A stretch of 64,000 nt of DNA from Cytauxzoon felis. Taxonomy: Eukaryota > Apicomplexa > Aconoidasida > Piroplasmida > Theileriidae. Under the pieces are notes generated by a model. That model ran no database searches and was not told the origin of the DNA. It saw only the letters and a program-made list of their open reading frames with translations. The stretch covers positions 1 to 64,000 of the forward strand of contig JAIQCW010000336.1 in the NCBI GenBank assembly GCA_020283715.1, read 5' to 3'. Each line of letters starts with the position of its first letter. Position 1 is the stretch's first letter. Below are positions 42,404 through 59,004 of this stretch, in pieces. Both the position numbers and the translations under genes were made by a program.

Positions 42404-45400
42404 ATGTCTAAAATTTTATTTTGGATGCGTAAAAATGATGATTACAACGAAGTTATTGAGGGGGAATTAGAATCTCTAATAGAATCGCATACGAGTTTAA
42501 AACCAAAATTGTCCTATAATCGCCATGACGACTCTGAGTTATATTCGACATCACTCAAGAACTACTACACTAAACACATCTATGAGGAAAATGTTGACAA
42601 GACTATTGCGGAACAAAGTGTCTTCATATACACTGATTTCATGGATTTAAGTGTAGTTACCGTTATACTTCGACATTCTACCTCTATCAAGGCCATCGTC
42701 AATGTAAGTTTATACATAAATGTGGTTACTTAGTATCTATTTACCCTATTCAAATAACTGGGAGGGGGATAATTTGGAATAAAGAAAAAATGGAGCTAAG
42801 GATATTGTCATAAAATGGGCGCTCCCGAGGAGTTAAGTAAGGCTGCTATGTTTATGATGGGTTTTATTATGTTGATGCCTCACCGTATTGCGTTATCGTG
42901 TTCGCCTTATTTGGTTAAACGTTTCCATTTGCCCATGCCTACTGTAGGCCTGTTCATTTATAAGATTCATAGTCCTATGGAACTGTCCAGTTTATGCGGT
43001 ACATTTTTGGCTAATGTTTTAACATGGGTTAATGATGCTACCATTAAAACTACATATCTTAAAAGGTATTGTTCCATAATCTTCATGTGGTTAATGTTTC
43101 TCTGTTCTGTTTTGACGTATTATTTATTTGTATCCGGCGATGAATTTGGATATTTACAATACTTCTATTGGAATATGATCTTTTTTACTCTTATTTATGG
43201 ATTCATGTCATCATTTTGCTTCGGTATTAACTTTAACACATCATTGGCTGGAGCTGGATTACCTACATCCGGTGGTTTTACATTTATGTTACATAAAGTA
43301 TATAAATGGTTTTATAAAAAATATCATTGGGCTGAATATGATTATAATCTAATGATCATGCAATTGACTACTACTATGGGATTCCTTCTCTTCACTTCCA
43401 TCCTATGGACCGTTGATCAATGTTGGAATATATTGCAGCCGACATATGAGGGATGGGCTATGGAAGGAATACTTTTAGTAGCCAATCATAAAACTAGTGA
43501 ATTAAATTCAAAAATACAAAAATGGCAAAATTTTGAACAAGATACTGATGCCGACAAAGAGAAGAAATTTGAACATCTCAAAGCTTCAGATAGATTTAAC
43601 AAGTTTGTCGCAGTTGCAGCATATTTAACGAGTGAAGTTGGTAAAAGTAAACCCACAATTAAAAGTGCCACTAAACAAGGCAAGGAAAAAAATGAGGAAG
43701 TAAATGGTCTGATTTTAATTATTACAGTTGCTTCATTCTTATTAGTTTTATTATCTCACTCAGTCGTTGTTTCAGCTACATTTTTAGGTAAAAATGATCC
43801 TGATGGTATTTACATAATACCAATATCGATAGACTTTTCAATACTATCATTTTTATGCATATTCTCTGGAATTCTATTGAGTAATCATTTGGATAAAGTT
43901 GCATTGATGAATAATGGGACTGCTCTGACGATTACACCTGAAAAAAATAAAGGAAGTGATTCAAACACTAAAAATGCAAATGAGGCCAGTTATCTTAACG
44001 GTAGTCAAGCTCCTAATCAAACTGATCTTGAAACAGCTGTTGGAAAAGGTTACAGCAAAGATGAGGTAAAGACAGCACCTGAGGTTAAAGAACTAGCTAA
44101 GGCTAATATTATTGCAGTTATTGGAATTGTGTCAATTATTGTTATATTTGCTTGTGTTTTATTGTTTTCTATAATAATTTTTTGTCGGGATAAAAATTCA
44201 CTCGCCGCCCCACTTTTTCTCTTCACGTTTATAGCAACTACAGCTGCCCTTACCTTCGGAGGTATTGCAATTTCGAGTGCGATAACAGTGTTTGTACTGT
44301 ACAATAAACTAAAAGATACTGATGAAACTAAGAATAGTCAACCATTCAAGAATGCCAGAATTTGTAGTTATGTACTCCTTCCATCTTTTGGAACTATTGC
44401 ATTTTTTGGTGTAGTTTTATCTTTAACATATTCATATACAAATTGTCCAATTATCGCCTTCATATTATATGGGGCAATTGCTGGTGGGGCGGCCATCACT
44501 GCGGATGACAGTATAAAGAAATTATTTACCGACGGCAAAGATTGGTCTCCTATTGGTATGCTTGCGTTATCTATGGGTTTTGTTTATTTTTTTTATCCAT
44601 CAATTAGTCGACGACGAGGATGTTGCCAATGATATTGAATTGTGGGCATTATTAATTTCCTCCATTCCAACCCTCCTTATAGCCCTATTGGATATAATAA
44701 AAGAAGCTAACGGCCCAGGTGCTGAATGGTCTGATAATAAGCGTAAACCTTGGCACGGTACACATGCAGCCTTTGTCCCATATTATATTTGTGTCTTTTT
44801 CTTCTTTTCCATATTACACTTCCCGGAAGGTAGAATTGGTAAATTTTTTAGAGGGCATTCCATGAGAACTAGATTATTATCTGTAACATTCAATACTGTT
44901 GAGGAAACTCTAGAGGCTGTTGGTTTTGCTGGAGGTGGTCATCAAGCCGGTATTAATGGTCCGATCATACAATTTAATGTCTTATTTGCATATTTCGTTA
45001 TGACAGTATCCATGTTTACTGAATATTCGTACATGTTAATATACAGGAATTCTTCTGGAAGTATTTACAAAAAATCATGATATTGGGTAACTGGGGTTAA
45101 TTAACACCATAATTTGAAAAATACCCCAGAATACTATATGGGGTTCCATTCGAAGTTCATCCTTGTATTCTATCACACCTTTTCATCCACTCGCTATCGT
45201 GGCTTCTCCTTCACCTGATGTCGTCCTGCCGTCAGCTCTTCTAATTACTTCCCCCTCCGCTTCCCTGAGATCGCTTTGGCTATATATTTATGTTTTATAC
45301 TTTACTTTATATTCAGGTATGGGAAGAGTGTTATAGTAATTATGAGGATTTATTGGATTTATTGTTGAAGAATTGTAGAATGTTGATTGATAGTTATTTA

Positions 45401-46585
45401 TCTAATGATAAGAGTTGGTCCGTAAAATATTCGACTTTTAATAACAAGTGTAACTCAAATGATTTAAGTTATATATTGAAGAAGTTGGATCCTATATTCA
45501 TTAATTCAGGGCCTGTTAACTTAAGTAACCCAGACACCCGTATAATTATATTAGAGGTGAGTTGTAATGAATTGATAAATCTATAACTTCATAGGATTAT
45601 CATCTTAATAAGGCTACAAATTATAAGAAATTAAAGAGGATCTATTTTGGTAATATTATATGTGATTATAATAACGTCGAATATGTCTGGTGTAAATATA
45701 ACCTGTCTAAACGCCCCATATTAGGTCCAACTACAACTGATAATACTTTGGCGTTTTTAATGTGTAATCTTGTATGTATTTGTTAGATGATATGTATCTA
45801 ATCTTTATATAGGCACAAGTTGGTAATAATAAAATTGTCTTTGATCCATTTGTTGGATCTGGTGGTATACTAATTACTGCAAGTTCATTAGGGTATATAG
45901 TAAATTGTAGTGTTTATTATATATTTTCAGAGCATTTTGTATTGGTACTGATATCGATGCTAGAATATTGAAGGGATGGGGCATATCATATAAAAATCCC
46001 AATTTTATCGGAGGTATATGGGGTTAATTATTAAATGATGATTTATAGATGTGACATCAACTGATGTGTTTTATAATTTCCATCATTATAATTTAAGTAC
46101 ACCAGAGATTATAAGGGTGGATAATCGCAATAGCGTATATTGATGTTTTACAAAGAGTTATGTATAAATTCCTTTAGCCTTGGGGTTATTCTAGACAATG
46201 GATCGATGTTATTGTTACTGATCCACCATATGGTATATAAATGTAGTGTTTATAACCCCATTTTTATAATTTAGGTATAAGAGCAAGTGCACGCCATAGT
46301 AAATTATCAAAGTTGTTATATAAAAATGACTACAATGATAATACGTCAGAGGGATTAATTAATATATTACTAGATCTTGCCGAATCATTACTCGTAAATG
46401 GTGGATTTCTTGTATTTCTACTACCGTCAGTACAAAATTCGTATGTTTTTACCCCCACAAATTATTTACCCCATTTTTGTAGTATTAATAAATCATTGAG
46501 ACTATTATCTAGAAATAAATTTGAAATTAAACATATAGGTCAACAGAAATTATCATCAGGTATTAAATTACAAAAATTATTATAG
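42404..46585 (+). CDS. TRMT11: tRNA (guanine10-N2)-methyltransferase TRMT11
   Basis: Catalytic subunit of the Trm11-Trm112 enzyme that methylates G10 of tRNA. Exon 1 is 42404-42703 (DFMDLSVVTVILRHSTSIKAIVN). The next exon starts at 45317 with VWEECYSNYEDLLDLL. Further short-intron exons follow: DYHLNKATNYKKLKRIYFGNII, KRPILGPTTTDNTLAFLMCN, IVFDPFVGSGGILITASSLGAFCIGTDIDAR (SAM motif at about 45840), VIVTDPPYG (catalytic NPPY-type motif at about 46219), SEGLINILLDLAESLLVNGG, ending at 46585. The first intron is 2613 nt and contains a complete-looking multi-TM family gene in the same orientation plus a mosaic repeat. Order and motifs match human TRMT11. Confidence 0.92.
42748..42800 (+). promoter_or_regulatory. 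multi-TM family upstream motif
   Basis: CAAATAACTGGGAGGGGGAT then AATTTGGAATAAAGAAAAAA and TGGAG, 15-65 bases before the start at 42815. Nearly identical to 48857-48917 and similar to 60846-60915 on the minus strand. Confidence 0.72.
42815..45080 (+). CDS. Multi-membrane-spanning Tpr-like family protein, nested in TRMT11 intron
   Basis: The N-terminal half has the family signature (FMMGFIMLMPHRIALSC, VKRFHLPMP, HSPMELSSL) and about five membrane segments. The middle replaces the FAINT-like insert by a hydrophilic stretch and several extra membrane segments (LILIITVASFLLVLL, IIAVIGIVSIIVIFACVLLF, ALTFGGIAISSAITVFV). The C-terminal half (ELWALLISSIPTLLIALLD, GPGAEW, LHFPEGRIGKFF, TLEAVGFAGGGHQ) is in a different frame. 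Two readings are possible: a 14-bp deletion between ATCAAT repeats near 44595 broke the frame, or a 52-nt intron (44556-44607, GTATGC to CAATTAG) restores it. With splicing the protein would be about 735 residues. Transcription is in the same direction as the host gene. Function unknown. Confidence 0.78.
45145..45278. repeat. partial mosaic interspersed repeat
   Basis: T-like start, decayed S (CCACTCGCTATCGTGG), S1 and C1. It lies between the nested family gene and the acceptor of the TRMT11 intron. Confidence 0.8.
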
Positions 46586-46660
46586 TACAATAAACAGGTA
46601 CATGTAGATTTATCGTCGTTTTGAAAAAAATATTTTAATCTGTTCACATAACCCCATGTC

Positions 46661-48099
46661 TTATTTAAATAATTTAATAAATTTATCCTCCAATTCATGC
46701 AACAATTTCGAGCATATAATTAGTGAATGTAGTGGTGGTCCGAAATCAATGTTAAATAATTGATTAATTGTACCCGATTTAATATATTGAGTACTCGAAC
46801 CCAATCTTGCTATACCAATACAAATTGTATCATCAAAGTCTATAGTTAATATTGCACCCCATATTTATATATAATATATACCTAATTCATTACGTTTATT
46901 ATTTATAATCCTTAATTGTTCCAATGCCACATTTACGCTCATGAATCTATAAATATAGCTAAAATAATAAATCATAAAAATCAACCTAGATGGTTCAAAT
47001 ATCATTCTATCCTTCATCAAATTTTCAACTGATCGTTCCTTTACCTTAATATCTAAAGTGGGGAAAATTAGTTTTGTAATGGGGGATAAAATACCCAATA
47101 AACACAATGTATGTAGATTTAATTTTAAATTATTAATAATTTTATCATAAAAACTATCAGGATACCAATTATTATCAAAAAATGGTATAGATACAGTTTC
47201 ACCAAATCTATATAACTAAAAAATATAAATACACCAAGTTACATTAAACAAACCTGTAGACCACATATACCAATAGAACTCATTATACTCGCATTATGCA
47301 CAACATTAACATCTAAACCCATCTCTATCGCCTTATAATACAAATCGGTATGTGTAGTAGCACTAGAAAATACATTTATATTCCAAAGGAACTTAAGAGT
47401 GAGGAGTTATCTACCCGAATGGTCTCTGTCCATTACTTTTATACCACAACCTTATATTCGTCTTGCAGACAGCTCCTCCACTTGAGGTCTTTCCACTAGG
47501 CGTGGTGCATCTTCTATTTACTTCCCCTTCCAGCTCCCGTAGATCGCTTCCAGGTTCCACTTGAGGTCAAGTACCAACTACATAACCGCCACGATCTCCG
47601 GGAGTGGCTTTACTCTTTAGAGATAGGTAATTGGAAGAGCTGACGGCAGGACGACCTCATGTGGAACGACGAGTGGAAGAAAAGGTGAACTATATTTGAT
47701 CTAACGTGGTATAGAATCATCTCGGCTACTTTATTCCTTCGCATCGTTCAATTTAGATCTATAGACAAACCTGAATGGATCGCCGGAGATGAGTATAACA
47801 ACATTTTTACTTTGGGCTTCGTGAAGTATCTTGTGATTATCCTCTTCGATAGTTATTCTACATGCTTCGTTTATTTTTTTATTATAAAATGACTCCTGTA
47901 TAATTGAGCATGTTAATAGATAGTTGGATTCTTATTACTACTGGAATATAATACTAACCAACTCGTCAATTTTGGATTCTATTAGCAACGACGTATAGAT
48001 TTCGAGGTACACAACATCGGCTTCCTTTATGATCTTATATCCCTTTAATGTTATATCTTCTACATCACCCAAGCCTAAGCCTACAAATGACAACACCAT
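46661..48099 (-). CDS. DPH5: Diphthine synthase (DPH5)
   Basis: SAM-dependent methyltransferase of the diphthamide pathway that modifies eEF2. The start is MVLSFVGLGLGDVEDITLKGYKIIK (ATG at 48099), nearly the family signature. Then VVYLEIYTSLL, KKINEACRITIEED and VVILISGDPF (the GDP substrate motif) follow. After a long repeat-bearing intron come [78 protein letters not shown] and a C-terminal IGIARLGS...PPLHSLII. Stop at 46661-46663. Length and order agree with human DPH5. Its start is about 280 bases from the divergent adenylate kinase gene. Confidence 0.93.
47455..47690. repeat. mosaic interspersed repeat copy (representative)
   Basis: S2, T, S4, C2, T, H, inverted S1, T, then a CGACGAGTGG S3-like end. 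It shows the module order most clearly, and its two ends are inverted relative to each other. In a DPH5 intron. Confidence 0.9.
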
Positions 48100-48379
48100 T
48101 ATACATTAACAACAGATAAACTACATTAGAATATATACATTTACAACCAACACATTGAAATGTGTAAGGGTCTATAATGAATAGTATATATGGGGAAAGA
48201 AATTTGTAAAAGTAAATTTAATGACTAGTTAGTTCATTATTTGAGCTATTTATATAATCATTCACAGTATATAAAATAATATAAACGTAGTATATTTATA
48301 TTAATTGATGTCAATCTCAGTAAAACTAATGACAGTTATGGTTCTCTATTAACTTCTTACTTCTTCGTGTCAAAAATTT

Positions 48380-52885
<4,506 letters not shown>

Positions 52886-52916
52886 CATTTAATATATACA
52901 TGTAACAAACAATCTT

Positions 52917-54072
52917 TTACATTCCTTCATGCCAATTATATCTAATCTTCGCACGTAGTTCTTCTATTGATACCTATATGAAAATATTAAATGAGTAATT
53001 ATAGAGTTTTGTCGGGTATATGGGGTAATTTTGTGATATAAACTAACAGAATCAGATGAATATGATAATTTGGTATTACTGAGAGCGGGTGTAGGTATAA
53101 ATAGGGGTGCCACGCCAGAATTTTTATACAATACAGTATTTACAGTTTGATTGGGATCACTAAATCCTTTTCTGACTAGAGGAACATTGGCATCCTCAAA
53201 TCCTCTCTTAATTGAAGGTGTACTGGCGTCGCTAAATCCTTTATCAATTGAAGGTGCACTTGAAGCGTCACTGAATCCTCTTTTAATTGGTTGTGCCTTA
53301 GCATCACTAAAACCCCTTCTAATCTGAGGTGCATCTGTGCGACTTAACAAATTAATGGGTGGTGCCGCAGTAAATCTTGATTTAGATTGTGATGCCTGTT
53401 AGATTCATAATGAAAGTATATCCCAACGTACATTGTTAACTGGTGCTTCAATTGGTACACCAGAGGGGCCTAATATAAGCGGTTGTGTAGACACATTTGT
53501 ATTGGTGATGGGCTTATACCCACCAAAATCTTTTTCTACGGCACTGGTTGTAGTACTGTGACCATTCACTAAAGCATTCGCTTTATTACTATCTGTACCA
53601 CTGGTAAATCCAGGAAAATACGTATTACCCGTCCTCATCTGTGATACAAATTGTTCAACAGATGGTGCCATCGCTACTTGTGTCCAATTTATACGCTGCT
53701 GCTTCCTACTGTTCATATCACCCATCTTCTGTGTATGACGTAATTGATGGTCCTCTATAACATCCAATGGTATGCCATTCATGCCCTGTATCATAGAATT
53801 TATATTATCACGACCTTCCATAGCATTCGGAACATTACGTTGTACCATTTTATGTACCTATTGAACATCGAATTCTATATATCTATATATCAATATACCT
53901 GTTGCATATGCACAAGTAAACCATGCGCTGTCTCTAATTTGCGATTACATTCACCACATTTAAAGTGCTTTGCCTTCTGATGCTGTATCAGTACCTTCTC
54001 ATTATCAAATTCCCTCGAACAAAAATAACAAAATGGCTTTATCATAGCCCTCTTTCTACTTTTACGACCCAT
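52917..54072 (-). CDS. ZNF207/SUF4-like C2H2 zinc-finger protein
   Basis: Exon 1 (from 54072) encodes two C2H2 fingers of the BED-like ZNF207 (BuGZ)/SUF4 type: [44 protein letters not shown]. The animal protein reads [26 protein letters not shown]. The second exon carries [22 protein letters not shown], the next family landmark. The third exon contains five imperfect 12-14-residue repeats (IKRGFSDA.., VRKGFSDP) at about 53150-53330. The last exon is [14 protein letters not shown] with stop at 52917-52919. About 340 residues. ZNF207 acts at kinetochores and in transcription; here the role is not known. The repeat region could be an interaction array. Confidence 0.87.
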
Positions 54073-54475
54073 TTTAAAATCACAAACATATATAATATTA
54101 ACATTACCAGTCTAATCAATACTACAACAGTACATGGACACCCGATAAATCGAATCTTCCAAAAAGCTTACTATATTTGGAAAAGTTAGAGATTATTTAA
54201 ATTATTATTCATTATAATAATATATAAATTCTTAAATCATTTATATTATACTTTATAAATCTTTTACAACATGGTTCATACACTACCACCATCGCCTTTC
54301 CCTACTTCCATATTCATCTTCCACTTCAATCTAATTCAATTTTGTTTACACATTTAAATAATATTGATATAATTATCAATTTTATTCTTCATATTTCTAA
54401 ATCTAACGCGCTTATCCTAGATCATCTTGGATGAGTCAGGGTTAGCCGCGGCATACTCCAATGTTCCTGTAGATA
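54073..54475. other. intergenic region between divergent genes
   Basis: About 400 AT-rich bases between the start codons of the ZNF207-like (-) and the 54476 (+) genes, likely holding both promoters. No repeat or RNA-like element noticed. Confidence 0.5.
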
Positions 54476-56561
54476 ATGTCTAGATTGATATTTCACAAGT
54501 TGTTATCATGTAGATTTCTAATTGTTAATAGAATATGTAAATTAAGTAATACTTTCAACAATTTCGGAAAATGTGTCTACTATGGGTATTTTGGTACCGC
54601 TGTAGAATCTCCAAATAACGTATTAACTACTGGCGTATTGAAAACTCTGTCATTGTAAGTTTATGTCTCGAGACCTTCTCTGGTGTTCATTTATCACCTA
54701 TAGTAAATTAAATGATCAATTGAATCGCGTGTTAAACGAATCGAATCTCAGATTCGGTATCAAAGGTGATGGTAAAATCCGTATAGGATTAATTACACCA
54801 CTTAGTAATGTTAGTGTGGCTGTTATATCTTCTCTGCTATCAAGGCCTAATATTGCGTTGGCATTCTTGCCGCTACCAACGGTTATATTAAAGGACGATT
54901 TAAATATCAAATTAAATGACTACCTCGTACGGAATACTCTAAAGAATTTAATTGTGGAAGCGACATTAAATTTAATTTTAGTAAGTTGATTGAATAGTTA
55001 TTTATGAACCACATTTCTACAGACTAGTAGTGATTACTACACACTAACAAGTCAAATATGCAAGGAATTGTTAATACCAATAGCTATATTTAACAACTTC
55101 AATTTGTCAACTGAAGATGAATACATCATCCATATGACCTCTAATTATATACTCGGAAACACAGAACTAAACAGAGCACTGAAGGTTGAAGAGAAGGGGA
55201 TAGAGTGCATAGAGGAAGATGAACGAAATGGAATGATCCCATGCGATTTAATGAGCATGGACAGTGAAATTTATATTTTTGATGACTTTTCAACAGCAAA
55301 TTCCAAGGTGGTTGCTCATTTTCTCCCTGATTTATCATTGGAAATCGAGAAATTTAAATCTGTAATTGAGTTCAATAGCAGTGACAACATAACAAACTGT
55401 CTACACTCGCACGAGTATTCTTCATTTATCCATGGGATACTGGTATTTATTACAACTCAACATCAGTGATTTACGTTCTTACCCTTTAGGTACCTTTGAG
55501 TTGTAACTCTCAGATTACTCTACCACCATCGTTGGATATAAATGCTATAATTGACACATTGACCTCTTCCATTGATGTTACGCATATGTTATGTAGTTTG
55601 GATACTCTAACGTTCGTTTTTCATCCCCAGTTCTTATATCCCCACTCAGGTTGTTATGTGATGAGGTGTCTAGAGGTATAGAGGTTAATTTCCCGAGGAA
55701 TATAATAGTCATTTCAAGTGTATTGGAAATGAATAAGTTGGACAACTTGATGGAAGACGTTGGTATAAAGTCTGATGTCATAGAGCTGATAACAATACCA
55801 GAGGCAGGTATAATAGCGTCGAGATTTGTAAAGGACGGATCCTCATACACATTCAATCACGGTGAGATTTTTTTTTCTGAAGTTAAAGGGAATTTATAGG
55901 CGTTGAAATCGCAGAAGATTTAAACAAAATTGTAATCAAAGTCAAATCTTCAAACATCTTCAAGGTATTTTATAAAACAAATTATATACCGACGAGTCTA
56001 CACTCGAGGTCCAATCAACCTTTCCTTCGTCCTGCCGTCAGCTCTTCTATTTACTTCCCCCTCCGCTTCCCTGAGATCAGCTACGGGTATCCACCTGAGG
56101 TTACATCCCCTGTACCTCTAACATCGCCACGATCTCCGGGAGTGGCTATACTCTTTAGAGATAGGTAATTGGAAGAGCTGACGGCAGGACGGACCTCAAG
56201 TGGAGAAGAGCTCCATGCAATGGAATGAAAGGACATCGAGTTAGAAGTCGACGGCATGAAGGTGAATAATAATCTTCCATGGGGTACAGCATATCGCTGT
56301 GTTATATGTATTATATAGGGTTATTATAATAGGGTGAATTATACAAGGGGTGTTATGGATGGTAAAGTATTTACAAAGGTGATTGAAAAGGTTGATGATA
56401 CTACAAGGTTATTGGAAAATCATAAGGATTATGTTTTATATTTTAAAAAGAAACGTGATAAAATGAAGAAATTCCCACAAGGTTATATTAAAAAAGTACC
56501 ACTTGAAACACAATTTTGGGGTAATTTCACTGGAAAAAATAAACATCACTCTGTACTCTAA
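54476..56561 (+). CDS. Uncharacterised protein, possibly mitochondrial
   Basis: MSRLIFHKLLSCRFLIVNRICKL at the start looks like a mitochondrial presequence. Inferred exons continue with NDQLNRVLNESNLRFGIKGDGKIRIGLITPLSNVSVAVISSLLS, then a long segment with EDEYIIHMTSNYILGNTELN, IYIFDDFSTANSKVV, VNFPRNIIVISSVLEMNKLDNLM, and, after a repeat-bearing intron, VNYTRGVMDGKVFTKVIEKVDDTTRLL...KKKRDKMKKFPQGYIKK to 56561. About 550-600 residues, mixed alpha/beta in look. No recognised motif. Exon boundaries in the middle (55000-55700) are approximate. Confidence 0.65.
55992..56245. repeat. mosaic interspersed repeat copy
   Basis: T, S1, C1, T, H, inverted S1, T, S5. It has opposed S1 modules near both ends, so terminal inverted repeats are visible. 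Intron of the gene at 54476-56561. Confidence 0.9.
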
Positions 56562-56639
56562 ATGGTAATTTCAATGAAATATCAAATTTCATTTATTTTA
56601 AATCATTTAAATATTTATTTCAACTTCAATACTTCCATC

Positions 56640-56815
56640 ACTACCTCCACATCGCCACGATCTCCGGGAGTGGCTTTACTCTTTAGAGATAGGTAATTGG
56701 AAGAGGCCTCCACGGCGAGTGGAAGACTATACATTCCACTAGGCGTGGTGCCTCTTCTATTTACTTCCCCTTCCAGCTCCCAGAGATCGCTTCCAGGTAT
56801 TCCACTTAATGTCTA
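56640..56815. repeat. mosaic interspersed repeat copy
   Basis: H, inverted S3, S4, C2 and a T-like end. Intergenic, between the gene ending at 56561 and the family pseudogene. Confidence 0.85.
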
Positions 56816-56941
56816 TTCTTCCTGGTTGAAAATGGGATTATAATGGGGTTTATTATCAAAATTATAGAGTTATTTATCGTAACTTGATTCATGTATGGTT
56901 TTATCATTATAACAATTTCATCCTAAATTTTAATAAATTAG

Positions 56942-58950
56942 ATACATTTCTCTGTTTACCATGGATACGACCATAAAAATATACGTGAATAAGACGTTAA
57001 ATGCGGCAATATCATCGTTAAAATCATTTTTAAGACTACCAGTAGTTTCTCCAAAATTTGTATTAGGTTCCCGTGTTCCCTGGCCACCGGCTCCTGCAAA
57101 TCCTATGGATTCCAGGCATTCCTGGAAGAAATTGAATGTATTACCAATGAGTCCAATGACTATGGGGTTACCATTAATTAGTCTGGAAATAAAACCATCA
57201 GGAAAATGTAATAATGACATGAAAATATAAATGCACATGACATATGGTATAATCGCCAACCAGGAAAGGTGCCATAGGTAATAATTACGTTTAGTATTGC
57301 CTTCTTTATCATAAAACCAATGTTTTCCACTTGGACCACATTTAACACTGCCTGCAAGTTCATCAATGATATCCAATATGGCTGATGGATAACAAGGATG
57401 ATGGATAGGAGACCAATCCGCGGCGTGACCAGTGTCTTTAGGAGGAGTTGAAGGACTATCTTTATTAAGTTTATCAGTTTTACGTATAAAGATTTTATCA
57501 ATACCCTTATTTTTATCTTCCATTTTACGGTCATCATGAGTGTTACCAAAATCTATAGCCTTATCATTATCAGTATTAGCAATTGTTTCCGTATCAATTA
57601 TATCAAAGGTTATGTCAGTACCTCTCATTAAACATGTAAATTCTGCCCATCCATTTACGACCATCCCTATTTTCCCAAACTTTACCGGAATATTTATTAT
57701 TGCTTTCACTGGCATCAATAAACCACGTTTGTTTTCCAACCATCTTTTGTTTTCATTCTATTTATAAAAGCCTTCCATGTTACTCGAAATTATGACTCCC
57801 TGTTATTTGAATGAAAATATCTTCATCATCAACTAATTGATAAGGAGAAATACTCGGGTAAAAAAAATAAACAAACCCATTGATAACGTAAGCATACCAA
57901 TAGGAGACCAGTCAACTCCATTACCCTTTTTAGCATCATTAGACGGTTCAATGTCAAATAATTTCTTTATGCCTCCATCGACATTTACAGCCGATACAAT
58001 AGCAACAGTTATACCATAGATTAATAAACCCCAAATAATACAATTAATGTAAGATAATCTTATAATAAATATCATAAATGATGTTGTGGTTGTAGATACT
58101 ACTAGAAAAGATAATAATAAATAACCATTTGTTCTACCCTTTTCATTAACAAGTGACCCTCCTACGGAAGATTCTACCACGATCGTAATACTTCCAACGA
58201 TTATTACGCCCAGAAATACGCAGATAGTCACAGCAGTAATAAATGAGCCGAGAAAAATGACAGGTATCAATGAATCTTTATCCTTCTTAAATAAAATTAC
58301 AGAAAATAAAACGACTACAATAAATACTATTATTAAAACACAGATACCCACGGACGCAACAAAGTTAGCCCTGGCAAATTTTCTAGCATGTGTTTGAGTT
58401 CCATTATTACCATTAGTAAAATCTCCAATGTCATTAGAAAGATTTGTTTTTATTACTCTTTTATTATTTGCATCTGTATCTGTATACTCGTACAGTGAGT
58501 ACTTCTCCCGATGATTGGTGATTACAACACCAAAAGATATTGGAATGAGTGAGGTGAGTGCAAATAAAATTCCAAAATTCCTTATAATTTTCAGAACATC
58601 TTCATCATGTACATCAAGATTTATAATTACAGCTGTTCCAGTAGCCAAAAATAATCCTCCTACTACACCAAATGAAACTAAAGCCGCTAAACCGCCATGT
58701 TTAACTAATCATCTTTATCAGGCGTTACAATTTCATTAATTGCATCTCTAATGGTAGTGTTAAACCACCAGGCTTTGGTATTACTTTCAGCATTATTCAT
58801 AACATTAGCGATTATCCTAACGCCTTTAGTTTGAACTTCTTGTTCATCAGTAGTACTCTCTTTATATTCACCAACTGTCCAACCATCTGGTGAATATACT
58901 CCATTGGCTATTAGGATCTTTTTTCTAACATACCATTCTCAGAATTAACA
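56942..58950 (-). pseudogene. Broken multi-TM (Tpr-like) family gene
   Basis: Three pieces in order on the minus strand. At 58950-58700 a hydrophilic part (NGVYSPDGWTVGEYKE, KAWWFNTTIRDAINEIV) stops at 58687 and is out of frame with the next. At 58690-57833 the central membrane segments match the type found at 42815-45080 (VGICVLIIVFIVVVLFSVILF, ITVAIVSAVNVDGGIKKLF). This piece loses frame in a T-run inside the WSPIGML..YPSISPYQL segment. At 57739-56942 the C-terminal family region (ADWSPI joined directly to HHPCYPSAI, GPSGKHWFYD, LLHFPDGFIS, CLESIGFAGAGGQ) lacks about 40 residues. The N-terminal family signature is missing; the 5' side ends close to a repeat fragment (59005-59045). Multiple lesions make this a pseudogene. 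Confidence 0.8.
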
Positions 58951-59004
58951 GGCATTATTAAATGTCGAGATCATCATATTTTATCTCATTCTAAATTGTC
59001 CCTC

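Noticed and set aside
44553..45080. Separate 175-residue gene downstream of the 42815 frame
   Set aside because: Its first residues are the out-of-frame version of the preceding coding sequence and the rest is the family's C-terminal half, so it belongs to the same gene.
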